A stretch of 64,000 nt of DNA from Aplidium turbinatum (Eukaryota; Chordata; Ascidiacea; Aplousobranchia; Polyclinidae). The stretch lies in the NCBI GenBank assembly GCA_918807975.1, contig OU964928.1, forward strand, positions 16,729,323 through 16,793,322, written 5' to 3'. A program made the translations under genes and the position numbers. This document shows, in pieces, positions 1 through 11,261 of the stretch. The first letter of the stretch is position 1. Each line of letters opens with the position of its first letter. The notes below the pieces were generated by a model. It was not told the DNA's origin, did not search any database, and worked only from the letters and a program-made list of their open reading frames with translations.

Positions 1-260
1 TCAGACATGTCCAATGTTTGATTGTTAAGAGCTGTATCTAACGATGTAACAACAATCGTAGACAAGTTTGGATCGACTGAAGTTATCACAGCTTGTTGAA
101 CCAGCTGATATAACTCAGTTTTGTTGCTGTCATTTCCCAAAAACTCAGACCAGTTGAGAGGAAGACGAGTATTACTTGTGACAACATCCAGACCCTGTTT
201 CTTGCAGAAGATAAGCCTCAAATAGCTACTGTCATCACAGAACATGCCAGCAGTGTGATG
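1..260 (-). pseudogene. Fragment of a repeated unknown gene family (reverse piece)
   Basis: On the minus strand this stretch reads open with a protein-like segment containing LPLNWSEFLGNDSNKTELYQ. From memory, similar NW..FL..D.NK.EL segments occur in a large, repeated, uncharacterised family in cnidarian and mollusc genomes; I could not check this. It lies head to head with a + strand piece of what looks like the same family (next entry), so the locus is rearranged. No start or splice sites are visible and the left end runs off the window. Function unknown. Confidence 0.35.
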
Positions 261-289
261 TCAGGCGATTATGAAGTAGTGAAAGAATC

Positions 290-1215
290 TGCCTCGAAAA
301 CCGATGACTACGTCCTTGATGGAGGGTTCTTGTTGCATCGAGTGCCATGGAAACTGGAGACAGTTATGGGTCTTTTGCACAGTCGTATGCAGATTTTACC
401 ATTCGTCATTATTGCTTAGCAACGGTGGTCTTTGATGGATATGGCGGTCCGTCTATCAAAGACAACACCCATCAAAGACTTGGCATGAACGTCCACCCGG
501 TTGTTCACTTTACTGTAGACACCGAGTTCATTGGAAAGAAGGAGCAGTTCTTGTCTCAAGCTTTCAACAAAGGAGGATTAATTTCTCGAATTTCTGCTCA
601 ACTGAGGAATAGAAGCTGCAATGCGATCAACGCACCATGTGATGCAGATGTGGACATCGTCAAGACGGCAGATGGACAGCTCTCATCGACATAGCACGAC
701 TTTAATTGGTGAATCAAAGAATGTGCAAATTGCTTTATTCTCTCAAATCAGACAGACCACATCATTAAGGATCTTGGAAACAAAGCTATGACCGTTATGT
801 TTGGCAACGATGGTAGTAGTAATCTAGAAACACAGCGATACAATACATTGGTCAAGAAAATTAAAACAGCCAAGTCCTTTGTTCACCCTGAACGTTTGCC
901 ATTTACATCATCCTTTACCAAATTCCACTGCCTCAGAGTTTTCTACCAGATTATGGTCAGGATGGGTAGGCGATGGTATGGATGCTCTAGACTGGGGATA
1001 GAAAGTAGACAATAATCAGATGATTCCAATCATGACGGACATGAAAGCTGCCCCGGACAACCTAGTCCTAGGCTACTGAAAATGATCACTGCAATTGCGA
1101 ATCGTGTCCACCTCACTGTAGTTGCCGGAGATATGGGCTAGGCTACCATGCCATGCTGGATGTGGGCCATGCCAAACTGGTTCATGTGTCAATCACATAA
1201 TTACAGACGATGACA
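290..1215 (+). pseudogene. Broken member of a repeated unknown gene family
   Basis: Pieces in several frames look like one protein: YVLDGGFLLHRVPWKLE near 310-360, VVFDGYGGPSIKDNTHQR near 425-475, VHFTVDTEFIGKKEQFLS near 505-560, DADVDIVKTA near 645-675, then a later open part at 788-1015 and a C-terminal part near 1020-1080 (MTDMKAAPDNL). Frame changes separate the blocks, so this is a pseudogene. The order matches an uncharacterised multicopy family as I remember it; no enzyme activity is claimed. The family ends in a Cys-rich tail in other animals, and here 1085-1215 would hold it in decayed form. Confidence 0.4.
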
Positions 1216-1404
1216 TTGAGAGTGACAGCGATGAGCATTAGTAATACTTGATCCATTTGCTTTCTTTACGCTGATTTCGTCAAGAGTCTACATGACCACA
1301 TCGCATAAACTCTTTATGCCTGTTCAGTTTACCCAAATATATATAGAAATTTACCGGGTTTTTTAATAAACAATACATTGCTATTGTACATTTTTAATTG
1401 TTTT

Positions 1405-1960
1405 GGCAGCCATCTTGGATTGCCATATTGAAGTTATAGACTATCAGATAATTTAACAATTCTGAGAATAGTCTCATTGACTTCACAGGGTATAAAAACC
1501 TAGATATAGAGACCAAAACTACATGTTTTGGTCATATGATGACCAAGTTATGGTCAATTTACTATGTTGTTTTAATGGTTTGGCGGCCATCTTGGATTGC
1601 CATATTGAATTTATAGGCTATCAGATAATTTAACAATTCTGAGAATCGTCTCATTGACTACACTTACAGGGTATAAAAACCAAGATATAGACATCGAAAC
1701 TACGCGTTTTGGTCATATGATGACCGAGTTATGGTCAATTTACTGTTATTTTAATGGTTTGGCGGCCATCTTGGATGGCCATATTGAATTTATAGGCTAT
1801 CAGATAATTCAACTATTCTGAGAATAGTCTCATTGACTTCACAGGGTATAAAAACCTAGATGTAAACACCAAAACTACATGTTTTGGTTATATGATGACC
1901 GAATTATGGTCAATTTACTGTTTTGTTTAATGGTTTGGCTGCCATCTTGGAATCTATCTT
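1405..1960. repeat. Tandem repeat, about 177-bp unit, three copies plus a partial
   Basis: The phrase GGC(A/G)GCCATCTTGGATTGCC starts at 1405, 1582, 1761 and (partial) 1937, giving spacings of 177, 179 and 176. Each unit also contains TTTAACAATTCTGAGAAT, a GGTATAAAAACC block and TGACCNAGTTATGGTCAA. Copies differ by scattered substitutions, so it is not very recent. No ORF spans it. Confidence 0.85.
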
Positions 1961-2569
1961 GAAAATAACCACTTTCCGGAAGTTGGATTCCTTAAGATTT
2001 TGAATATGTTAGTACTGACACCCAATACTAATCAAATCAGTTGAAAAACCTTTTGTTGCAATTTTTTGGGGTCAAACCATATATGCCTCGACCTGTAGTT
2101 ATTGCCTACCTACTATACTAACCTATAACAAAAACATTATGGAAAAAAATCAAATAATAAAATTATGACGTCATTCATGATGCAATACTGACGTCATATT
2201 TGAAGGAGTAATTATTTTAGCATTGGTAACTTATTGTAACCAAAAAAGTAACACCAACAACAAACAAGCGACTACAATAAGAAAAAAACAAGCAAAAAAT
2301 TAAATTATGATGTCACAATGACATCATTAATAACATAATTTTGTGTGATTTTTATCTCGTGTATTTTGTAGTGGCAGTCAGTCCAAATGTAAAAAAAATA
2401 ACGTATCTAATTGCATAAAAATGCCGAGAAAAAAGCTCAAAATTGATTTGGGGAGAATCCCCGATTGGGGGGTGATCACGTGACCCAAAAAGTTGCGGCA
2501 CCCACTAAAATTGAAGTTAGATTCATCAACTACAAAAAAATGCAAAAAAACAACGTGTAACACGTTTAG
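1961..2569. other. No gene seen
   Basis: AT-rich sequence with repeated short TGACGTCA-like words (near 2167, 2190, 2310). The short ORFs here are random. Ends at the target duplication of the next element. Confidence 0.6.
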
Positions 2570-3452
2570 TAGGGTGTTTCATTTTTTCACCATTTTTGAA
2601 ATTCAAAATGCCTGGGGTCCCATCTGGTGGTATTTGGGGAAAAAAGTTTACACCCCAAATTTTTTTCAATTATGACGTCATATTGAGGTGGTCCACAAGG
2701 TTTGAAATTTTTGGGCCTCAAAATCTCGAAATTTGGCCGTATCTCCGGAACTACTCATCATAGATCGACAAAATTAGTATCAAAATGCGCAGAAGGGTCG
2801 GTTTCCTATATCTGATGTAAAGAATATTAAGGTCTATCTGCATCAGAAAAAAAGTTATTTCAAAAAATCTGATTTTTGGTTTATTTTCTCCTGATGAACA
2901 GAGATCAGGTGATCAAGATAATAAGTTTTTCTGTATTTTTTCCATCTTGGAAGCTGCTATTGCGTAGTAATAGTCCTTGTTCGTTTTGCAAGAGATGAAA
3001 TGGTAATTTGAAAGTATTACTGGTACTATTATGTATAATATTAATGTAACCGTTGAGGAAGAGGTATACTGCTCACCTGCTTTAGATTAAGTGTCATTAT
3101 GACATCTTAATCACCTGATCTCTGTTCATCAGGAAAAAATAGACCAAAAATCAGATTTTTTGAAATAACTTTTTTTCTGAAGCAGATAGACCTTAATATT
3201 CTCTACATCAGGTATAGGAAACCGACCTTCTGCGCATTTTGATACTAATTTTGTCGATCTATGATGAGCGGTTCCGGAGATACGGCCAAATTTCGAGATT
3301 TTGCGGCCCAAAAATTTCAAACCGCGTGGACCACCTCAATATGACGTCATAATTGAAAGAAATTTGGGGTGTAAACTTTTTTCCCCAAATACCACCAGAT
3401 TGGACCCCAGGCATTTTGAATTTCAAAAATGGTGAAAAAATGAAACACCCTA
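2570..3452. mobile_element. Foldback MITE with long inverted repeats (TAGGGTG ends)
   Basis: The left arm (2570 to about 2915) is found again inverted at about 3105-3452. Ends are TAGGGTGTTTC and GAAACACCCTA. The 8-bp direct repeat acgtttag flanks it at 2562-2569 and 3453-3460. Arms carry a few substitutions; the spacer is about 190 bp and has no coding sequence. The first seven terminal bases equal those of the 6.1-kb element at 20708-26825, which also makes 8-bp duplications, so this is probably a non-autonomous relative. Confidence 0.85.
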
Positions 3453-3460
3453 ACGTTTAG

Positions 3461-4268
3461 CCTAAAGATGCTCATTTTTGCCCCTAAGGGCCTGCACTAT
3501 AACTGGCCCTGCGTCAAAAGCCTATACATACAGTGCGAAACTACCAGGAATAGCCAATCAATCAGTTACCGGTAAGCCCAGTGTAGGCTATTGGTAGGCT
3601 AAGGCAGTGCACTGCAATCCTTGCAAACTGCCTAGGCTTGCATTGTGAAAATAAAGAGAGGACATGTGAAACATTTTGTGACTCTCTTGTAATTTTGAAT
3701 CTTCATATGTCACTTTTAATTGAACAACTTTGCCCATTCCAGCTAAATACGGTATGCTAAAATGGAAAGATGCTATGTTTTTTTTAACTTTTTGATCACT
3801 GGCCTAAGAACTGTAATAGTTAGTGACTGTTGCTATTAGGTCTATCAATAGCTTACGTAGAATCGCAGTCACACGCAAGGCCAAAGGTATTTACAGTACT
3901 GAAAAAGTCACAAAATTTGCAATTAGTTTTATGCTTTTTATTTAAAAAAAAACTTTAAACTGCATTGTTTTGCACCAAATTTTTGGCTGGTTCATACGGA
4001 AGCTTTTATTTGTCCTCCAGTAAATGGTCCAATGGTAGGTTCAGTAAAATTGTTTGAAAATTCAAAATATTGAAATGCCAGGTGCCACCTTTAAATATTA
4101 TTTTTTTATCAAAATTGTTTGTACAATGTTTCTGTAAAAAATATAATCATTTGAGATTATATCAATAGAGTTTTGAATGTATTTTTTTGATCACCCTAGT
4201 GTACATCCATTTACTTCTAAAGGTTTATCTATGTAGGTACAGCAATTAAAAGTTATGAAAACATAGCT
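3461..4268. other. No gene seen
   Basis: Non-coding, AT-rich, no clear repeat boundaries. Words of the TAGGCTA type occur near 3588-3632. Confidence 0.5.
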
Positions 4269-4276
4269 GTTAAAAG

Positions 4277-4867
4277 CAGGGAGTCGAACCGTTTGATTTT
4301 TCCGGTTCTGGTTCAAAGATTGTTTCAAAATTTGGTTCAGTTCCGGTTCGGGTTCGAAGAAACTTAAAACCGGTTTTATAAGTTCCGGTTTGGGTCCGAT
4401 AAAATTAGGCCTAGGCCTACTATTGCCTAACTACTAACTAGCCCAATTGGGCGTGAAAACCGCAAGGTTGGCAACACTAATCTCAACACTGCTTTGATCA
4501 ATTAACTTGCCTTTGTTGTTTGTTGCACAAGTTACAATCAAACTATATTGTCTATGATGTCACAGAACAGAAGTTGTTTACCTCAAAACATTCCTCTCCA
4601 AAGCATCGATGATAGTGGATCGTGTGTTACGGAATAGGCTATAATTCATCCGTACAATGTGACCTCCAAGATAACAACATGCTACGTACAACTTCACTTA
4701 CCACAATGCGAACAATGACGTAATGCTGGAGTGAACCGCTTTTTTCAACCGGTTCGGGTTCGGTTAGGGTTTAAGCTAACTCAAATTTTCGGTTCAGTTC
4801 CGGTTAAGGTTCAGACAAAATCGCACCAAAACCGGTTTACAAAAATCCGGTTCGGTTCGACTCCCTG
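4277..4867. mobile_element. hAT-type MITE, CAGGGAGTCGAACC ends
   Basis: Terminal inverted repeats CAGGGAGTCGAACCG and CGGTTCGACTCCCTG, with 8-bp target duplication gttaaaag at 4269-4276 and 4868-4875. Subterminal zones are filled with CCGGTT and GGTTCGG words in both orientations, as is common for hAT subterminal binding sites. No transposase. An open frame crossing the right end is incidental. Confidence 0.9.
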
Positions 4868-5049
4868 GTTAAAAGTATATAAAAGTGTAACAGAAACTCT
4901 GTTATGTAGCCTTCATTACAATGGTGAAAAACACCTTGGTGCTTACGACATCAAACACAAAATGCAAATTAAATTTTGCTGCATAATTAAAACATACAAT
5001 TTGTATATTGCAGATACATTGCATTTTTTTGAAAATATATGAGTTATAA

Positions 5050-5740
5050 TGTTAAATCAAATATTGTTATTACTATCCTAAACCCTTGACAGCCTGTTTC
5101 ACCTAAAGGAGGATCATCATAAGGTCCTTACTGTGTGAAATATTGGTCTCCTGTCCACTTTGTATAGCAGTGATAAGAATGGGTGCTCGACCGCATGGAA
5201 GTTTTGTGCCAGTTGAGAACGATACTCCCAACCTATGTTATTGTGGTAAGATCAATTTACTTGAACTTTAGTAAAAATAAATATAAACAGATAAAACCAA
5301 GCAACCACACGGCATTTAACATTTATATATTAAACTGAACATAAACTATGAACATTTTTGGCCATACACATGTTAGCTCTTTTCAAGTACGGTAACTAAA
5401 AATGCTTGTGTTCAAATGTTGTGTTCACTTGTTTGCACGATGCGAACTGTACATACAATCATACAGTGGTATGTCAAAGCGGCATGTGGCCACGAGAGTG
5501 AGGGAGCACTTAGATTTAACTAATTGGAACAGAGGAAGTGCCATTAAAGACCATATATTTGATTGCCAATCATGTTTAAACAATTAGACCATCCTTGAAA
5601 TCTTTTAGAGTTTTACGTAAATGTTTCACCGAATTTGACACTAAAATCCACGAGGCTTTGCTAATAAAATCATGCAATCCTTGCCTTAATACGCAGATGT
5701 TTGCCGCAGGTGCTTCTTATTTGCTTAACGTCTTTTCTTA
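5050..5740 (+). pseudogene. Penelope-like element remnant with GIY-YIG nuclease piece
   Basis: 5450-5587 reads GMSKRHVATRVREHL then SAIKDHIFDCQSC, the spacing and residues of the C-terminal part of the GIY-YIG endonuclease of Penelope-like retroelements (Arg of the YIG...R region, Glu-His-Leu, Cys-Cys). After a stop the same protein resumes in another frame at about 5597-5735 (FRVLRKCFTEFDTKIHEALL), so it is broken. The 5050-5140 block resembles the palindrome at 45093-45226 (shared TGTTTCACCTAA and GGATCATCA..AAGGTC), linking both to one family. The reverse transcriptase is missing. Confidence 0.6.
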
Positions 5741-6648
5741 ATTCATCATATGATGCAAGTTTGCCTTGCGGAATTAACCGCCACGTGATGTGCCTTTCTC
5801 CTCTGCTTTGCCGTTTCATTCTTATGCATTTTGTTTTCAATTCATTGAGTAGATCAGTTATTTATTTCAATGTAGATGTAAAATCAGTTAATTTTTCGTT
5901 ACTTGAAAAGGGCTAACATGTGTATGCAAGGCTGCGATTTTTTCTTTCTTGTCGAACGACCAAAAATTCTGCGTTTGTTTGTCCAATAGTAATATGATGT
6001 CATAAGAGTCAGATTATAAGCGTTTGGCCGCGAATTACCGCACAAATTGTGTGGTATCAGAGTCACTTACTTAAGTTTTTAATCGCATGCTGGTTGAGTG
6101 ATTGCAAAGGAGTATCAAGCGCTAAGTTATGCAGCCTACCTACCGGACATGTATATTATTTGTTTTGCTCGATGAAGAGAACTGTTGTAAACGCAAAACT
6201 GAGGATCGCAAAAGAAAAAATCCCTTAGGCTATACACCTAGCGTAGCCTACTGTGAGAATTTTTCCTTTGGCATCTCTTTAGTCTCGCTTAGTACGTAAA
6301 TGGTTAGGCACGTACCCGCACGCAAACACAGTTAGGAGTGACATATGCAAGTTACCAAGAAACACAGCAAAGATATAGCGAAAAATGAACTACAGATAAA
6401 AGAAAACGGAACAATACTATGATAATACGAAACAACGACGTAACGTTACAGCGTTTTAGGTGTGCCAAGATGGCAAACAAGCCCCTTCGTAGGCTACAAC
6501 ATTGCAACTTCAGACCGAAACCCAGATCTTTCGATTGTTGGTGGTACTTCAACATGAGAGGTTGTTTCAACTTCCTGATGAGCTTGAACATCTAGTGAAG
6601 CCGTTCTATCGCCAGGGCCTGACCTTGTATTTGCAGATGGTAGCTCAC
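5741..6648. other. No certain gene; open but unassigned minus-strand frame
   Basis: Mostly non-coding. On the minus strand 6480-6650 is open and could be the end of the gene with exons at 6649-6774 and 6907-7086, but no splice site gives an in-phase join that I trust. Confidence 0.35.
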
Positions 6649-6774
6649 CGACCGAACTGCTTGTGCAAACTCAGAAACGTCATCACTGTCTCGTCAAGAA
6701 AAGAATGTAGGCTATCGATGCGTTGTTCCTTATGCACTTGAACGGGTTTATCTATAAAATTTTCTTGTTGAAAA
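6649..6774 (-). CDS. Candidate host exon (126 nt), minus strand
   Basis: Bordered by an acceptor (tttacag) at its 5' side and a donor GTGAGC at 6648-6643. The phase fits the candidate upstream exon at 6907-7086: that one ends with two codon bases (AG) and this one starts with one. The open frame reads QQENFIDKPVQVHKEQR followed by FLDETVMTFLSLHKQF. No known domain. It rests on splice consensus and phase only. Confidence 0.35.
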
Positions 6775-6906
6775 CTGTAAAGTGAAAACGTAGTAGGCGC
6801 ATTTTACTCAAGCATGCTTTTGCTTACCACTATTAAATTAAACATGTTCAAAATTGAGAATGCTTTGCGACGTTAGGCTACTAAATGCTATTAGCCGGAA
6901 GTTTAC

Positions 6907-7086
6907 CTGAATGATAAGTTCAAAAGTGACGTGGCAATGCTTCTCTCGATAGCTCCTTCAAACAGATCCCACACTTCACTCGCTGTTTGCTGAACCTTAA
7001 CCGCTTCTCTGTAAGACCGACCGAAGCTTTTGCCATTCGTGTTGTTGGAGGATTCTTTTGTTTTATAGTCATTATAGGATACTGAC
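6907..7086 (-). CDS. Candidate host exon (180 nt), minus strand
   Basis: Open frame with SFGRSYREAVKVQQTASEVW and LFEGAIERSIATSLLNLSFR, ending at a consensus donor AG|GTAAAC (GT at 6906-6905). The 5' border is less sure; a TAG just upstream in frame sets the limit near 7086. The composition is protein-like and amphipathic. No family recognised. Probably part of a small minus-strand gene with 6649-6774. Confidence 0.4.
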
Positions 7087-7462
7087 TAACTGAAGACTAT
7101 CCTATCTGTAGTTGGGCAAAGCTATGCTGTTCTTACAACTTGCCTATTACCTTACCTTGTTCACTCCCAGTGACCACCTACTATTCTTCTAGAAGCGAAC
7201 TCTTATGTACAGCGACCTTATCTGTGTTTCTGACAGTTCTGATTCTGAACATGGCTATTTTCTTGATGTAAAAAACTTGTGTAATAAGTAGGCTTTATTG
7301 TGGTTTTTTATTGTGTGCTTCTGCGATTATTTTCTGCTGTATCAATTACCTGCTTTAAGTTAAATAACGGAAAGGAAATCAAATTTGTTTTCGTCATCAT
7401 GCACTGGCTACATCAATCCATCATTGTTAAATCTTTCAAAGGATGGCATCTCGCCTGGTGCG

Positions 7463-8564
7463 TAGGGATGGGCAATTCAGAATACCGAATCCAGAAGGAT
7501 TCGGATCCTAAACTATCCGAATCCAAAACGGCAATAAAACCGGGTAATAAGATTCGGTTTTAAAGATGTTCATAAGTCTTGTGCAAGCTGTCAGCTTGAG
7601 ACAGTGAACCGAAAAAAAGTGTGGTTCACTCACTTTTCTCTTTGCACTGACACCATCTGCACTTTCAAAAACATTTTGCACTCGTTGTGCGCGCACAGCG
7701 CATGCATCACTACGTCACTTGCTCACATGAGCAATCAAAGAAACTAAGCGCGCAATTTTCTTCACGCTTTGTACACATGCACAATTGTGCAATGCTTTTT
7801 TTCAATCCACGTGCGTATGCGACTCTGCGATAGTGACGTAACAACATTGAGCAGATGCCCCTGCTAAAGGAGTTGGTTTTGAAATATTTCAGCATACCTG
7901 CCACATCAGCATCTTCCGAGCGATGCTTTTCCAGTGCGATTTTGACGGCAACTAAGCTGCGTTCCCGTTCAGTGTTGCCAGATGAAGAAATAGGACACCA
8001 ATATAAAAAATTCTGGTGAAATATAGAGGTCTTTGGTGCCAAGCTTTTTGACTTTGCAACCAGACAACTTTTTGGTGAAATCTGGTGAAATTTTCTCCGC
8101 TTAATTTTTTTCAAGAAAGATTTCAATTTTTCTAATCTTTTTAGCCAAAAATCCCTGCTCGTATAGAAAACGTTTTGCAAGAGGTTTGCGTAATGGCAGT
8201 CTTTTATGTCTTAAAAACTTTTGTATTTAAGTTATTAAATTGCTTTATTTATGGTATTAAATGTCTGGTGAAATTTTAGTTACTTTTTGGTGCCAAGCAG
8301 CTTTCAGCATCTGGCAACACTGCTCCCGTTTGACTGGCAGTCATTTGGAATGCCTTAATGTGTTGCACTGCAACAAACATCTACTTTGATTGTGTTGCTT
8401 TTGTGTCTAAAATTGCAAATATACATTGCTTGAAATTTTTTACTTTTTGTGTTGCTGGAGCCTGCAAGTTAATAGGATTCGGTATTCTGGATTCGATTCT
8501 GGATTCGATTTAGTATTCCGGAATAATTCTGGAATAGTGAATTATTCTGAATTGCCCATCCCTA
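7463..8564. mobile_element. hAT-type element, TAGGGATGGGCAATTC ends
   Basis: Inverted ends TAGGGATGGGCAATTCAGAAT and its complement, with the 8-bp duplication ctggtgcg at 7455-7462 and 8565-8572, identical. Subterminal GGATTCGG and ATTCTGGATTCG words. About 1.1 kb; no convincing transposase, though a short minus-strand segment (SLVAVKIALEKHRSEDAD near 7900-7960) may be a scrap. Interrupted by the MITE at 7970-8322. Confidence 0.9.
7970..8322. mobile_element. Nested hAT-type MITE, CAGTGTTGCCAGATG ends
   Basis: Ends CAGTGTTGCCAGATG and CATCTGGCAACACTG. Flanks ttcccgtt (7962-7969) and ctcccgtt (8323-8330) match at 7 of 8 bases. It sits inside the 7463-8564 element and is therefore younger. GGTGAAAT and GGTGCCAAG words repeat inside. 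Non-coding. Confidence 0.85.
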
Positions 8565-8600
8565 CTGGTGCGAGACAAGTTTCTTGCAGATGTCCAGATT

Positions 8601-8696
8601 TCCAGCCAGCAAACTTGTTTATACATGTCATGCATTGTGATTCAACATCTGCAGACGTTGAATCAATGTAAAAACGACGGGTTTTGCTAGCTGGGT
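8601..8696. repeat. Short foldback repeat with TTGAATCAATGTAAAAA core
   Basis: CCAGCCAGCAAAC at the left pairs loosely with GTTTTGCTAGCTGG at the right. The core GTTGAATCAATGTAAAAA recurs at 36048 and, slightly changed, at 39257, so this is a dispersed small repeat. Confidence 0.5.
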
Positions 8697-8919
8697 TGTG
8701 TGCTTTTGTGAATGTGCAAAATCGCCCATTACGTAATCACAGAAACTCTTTTAGTGGAAGGTAGTCAAGTTGCAACCGTGTTTATTTGTCTACTATTCTT
8801 TCTTCACATTGCAAAACATTTCTGCAATCTTGGAACAACAAGTGCATAAGTCAGACATAAATACAAACTTGCAAACACGTTGACAACTAAAAGTAGTCTA
8901 CTTCGGTTATTTTATCTAT

Positions 8920-9480
8920 AAAAGAAACCCGTTGTGTCGAATAACACGAAACATGTGTGGCGAAATGTTTGATGGCAGGCGTTAGAACTTCGATCAAAGC
9001 ATTTTCCCGCAGTGTTCAAAACGTTCTGGAAGAGAACTCCTTTCCATAAAAATAGTGGCTTTTTTCATTTGTATTTCTGAACATCTGGTCGGAAACTAGG
9101 CTGTTTTCTACATGTGAAAAACTTTCATAGCAAGTATCTAACAGTCATTTTACCAGAGCAATATTGTTAATTGGCTCAAACGGCGAAATACAAACTGGCA
9201 TAGACGTTGACAACTCAATGTCGGAATGGCCCGTTTTGGTGAGTCCGATCCCTTAACGGGGGATTTTTTCAATTTTTTTTTTAAATTATCGGGTACCGTA
9301 GCCTAATTATCATTGCCGTTTTAGGGTTAGAGGTTAGGAACTCACCGAATCAGACTCAGGTTATTTCATCTGATCTATATAATAAAAGAAACCCATTGTG
9401 TCGAATAGCACAAAACGTGTGTTGCAAAATGTTTGATGCCAGGCGTTGGAACTTCAATCAAAGCATTCTCCCGCAGTGTA
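8920..9480. repeat. Direct repeat pair with an intervening MITE-like block
   Basis: About 100 bp at 8922-9022 (AAAGAAACCCGTTGTGTCGAA ... CATTTTCCCGCAGTGT) recurs at 9382-9480 with about 10 changes. Between them, 9226-9362 carries GGTGAGTCCGAT, CCGTTTTAGGGTTAGAGGTTAGGAACTCACCGAATC; the same block, inverted, lies at 28262-28430. Confidence 0.7.
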
Positions 9481-9967
9481 TGGCGGCGCTGATGCCTTGA
9501 GAGTTTCTCGTGTGAAGCGTCGCTTTCAGACCTTGCTTTGAATTCCTTGGCGCAAGAAAGTTTACGTAAGTCAGCACTTTTATTATTGCATCACGTGATG
9601 CCCCCCCTCCGATTGTTCCTCGACCTGACGACGTTTAGTCCTCTCTCAGTTTTTTCCTTTTTTTTTGTTTTTTTTCCGTAAAGCACGGCGTTTGTCGAAT
9701 AGTGATGGCGCATGTCGAGTGACCTCGTCACCAAAAAAGGCGAAAATTGCAGCCCTGTGTGTATGGCTGAAAACGTGCGTAGTTTATAGTTTATGTTCTT
9801 ATGTTCAACGCCGTGTGGTTGCTTGGTTTTATCTGTTTATGGTTGAAGAAAGTCACCTCTTTACCAAAATTGTAAAAATAAATATGATAGAAATAAAGTT
9901 ATAAAAGTTTTAATTCAACTATTGCAGAAAGTATTTCATCATTAAATTATTAAGTTCCTTCCTCTGG

Positions 9968-10163
9968 TCAAGGGTTAGAGGCAATGAGGCGCCAAGTTTC
10001 TCTGTTGTCAGATGTTTCTACTGCAGTTTTGCAATTAAGTCTTGACCAGTGTTCAATATCATTAGTCCAAATTCTTGGTGGTCTGCCCCTATTTCGTTTG
10101 CCGTTCATTTTTCCTTCTAGTAGTAGTATTTGAATAGAGTCACTGCGAATCTGCCTTCTATTA
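9968..10163 (-). pseudogene. LINE reverse transcriptase C-terminal fragment
   Basis: The minus strand reads SIQILLLEGKMNGKRNRGRP then PRIWTNDIEHWSR..C and TWRLIASNP with a stop at 9968-9970. The signature (LEGK..GKR.RGRPP..W..DI..W) is the C-terminal tail common to CR1/RTE-like LINE ORF2 proteins in invertebrates. The rest is absent: a 5'-truncated copy. Confidence 0.65.
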
Positions 10164-10290
10164 GAAAGTATTTAGCGGGCGATTTAAAACATGCAAGCGC
10201 CAAGAACTGTAATTATATTTCATATTTAAATTAGCATATTTGATCAATAACTCTAGTTCTCATATTTGATACATCCATATACATAATTAA

Positions 10291-10792
10291 CAGGGATATC
10301 TAAAGAAGGGGATACGAAGGCTCAGAGCGATTGCCTTATTCTCATGACACTAGAAGGGCGGTAGTTGGTACCGCGTTGAACATGCGGTTCTTTTTAAAAT
10401 TGCAGAAAGTTTTGTAGTGCAGCTGGTACACTCAGCTACACAAGACAGTTAGCAAGCGTTATGTAGAACATATTTAAAGAATACTTGTTTGAAAAGACAG
10501 TTGAAAGGTTACCAGTTTAGCTGTTTTTTTTGACAAAACCTTTGCAGTTGGCTAGGTGTAAAGCAAGTATACGGGTAGTTGAATTAACAAGCGATTATGA
10601 GCATTCATTGAATATCCATTATCCATACCTGGTTGTAATAGTGCAATGCAGGTTGTCATAACAAAGTTTACTAAATTACTCCAAGTGCTAATTGTCATTT
10701 TAGCATAAATAGAGATTAGTTATGATAAATAGAAGCCCTTCTATTGTCAGACGTAATAAAAGCCTTCGTATCCCCTTCTCTAGATATCCCTG
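10291..10792. mobile_element. hAT-type MITE, CAGGGATATCTA ends
   Basis: CAGGGATATCTAAAGAAGGG at the left; CCCCTTCTCTAGATATCCCTG at the right; 25+ bp of inverted repeat in total (GGATACGAAGGCT also matches). Target duplication ataattaa, 8 of 8, at 10283-10290 and 10793-10800. Non-coding interior. The first 11 bases are shared with the two elements at 44777 and 52941. Confidence 0.9.
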
Positions 10793-10850
10793 ATAATTAA
10801 ACACATTGCTTATAGATAATTAAACTCTGATCAGTTGTTTTCATCTACAG

Positions 10851-10933
10851 TATATAACAGGAATTACTGCTTTCCTTGTATAAAGTGCATGGAATTCTGG
10901 AAGCACATCTTCCCAGATACATCTGATCCTGAC
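10851..10933 (+). CDS. Candidate Cys-rich host exon
   Basis: Preceded by a strong acceptor (polypyrimidine then ctacag) and followed by donor GAC|GTATGT. It encodes 27 residues including NYCFPCIKCMEFW and FPDTSDPD, with three close cysteines. Reading past the donor adds CRC, so Cys spacing is somewhat like a TNF-receptor-type repeat, but that is a guess from one short exon. No partner exon identified; the BEL/Pao element follows 330 bp downstream. Confidence 0.3.
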
Positions 10934-11261
10934 GTATGTCGCTGTAAACCTGTTTTTATGATATTATTGCATTATAGTTTTGGCTGTTTTTTGTTCAAAA
11001 TCTGTAGTGTGGTTATTGCAGAAGGACGAAGGTATTAATATGTGAAAATATAATTTTAACCAGTGGTTTCCAAACTTTACAAAGCAGGAACCCAAAATAG
11101 CATATGTAGTGAATATACCGTAACCATAGCCTACTTCATTACCCTCAATATTTTGCTTTGTAGAAGAACATAACCTCAATACAAGTACCTGACTTGTATT
11201 TGCATTGTTTGCACTTCAGGATACTATTATCACCACATACACCAACAAACAACAACCTAAG

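Noticed and set aside
7710-8180. 156-aa minus-strand ORF as a gene
   Set aside because: It runs across the border of a nested MITE, so most of it is transposon non-coding sequence read by chance.
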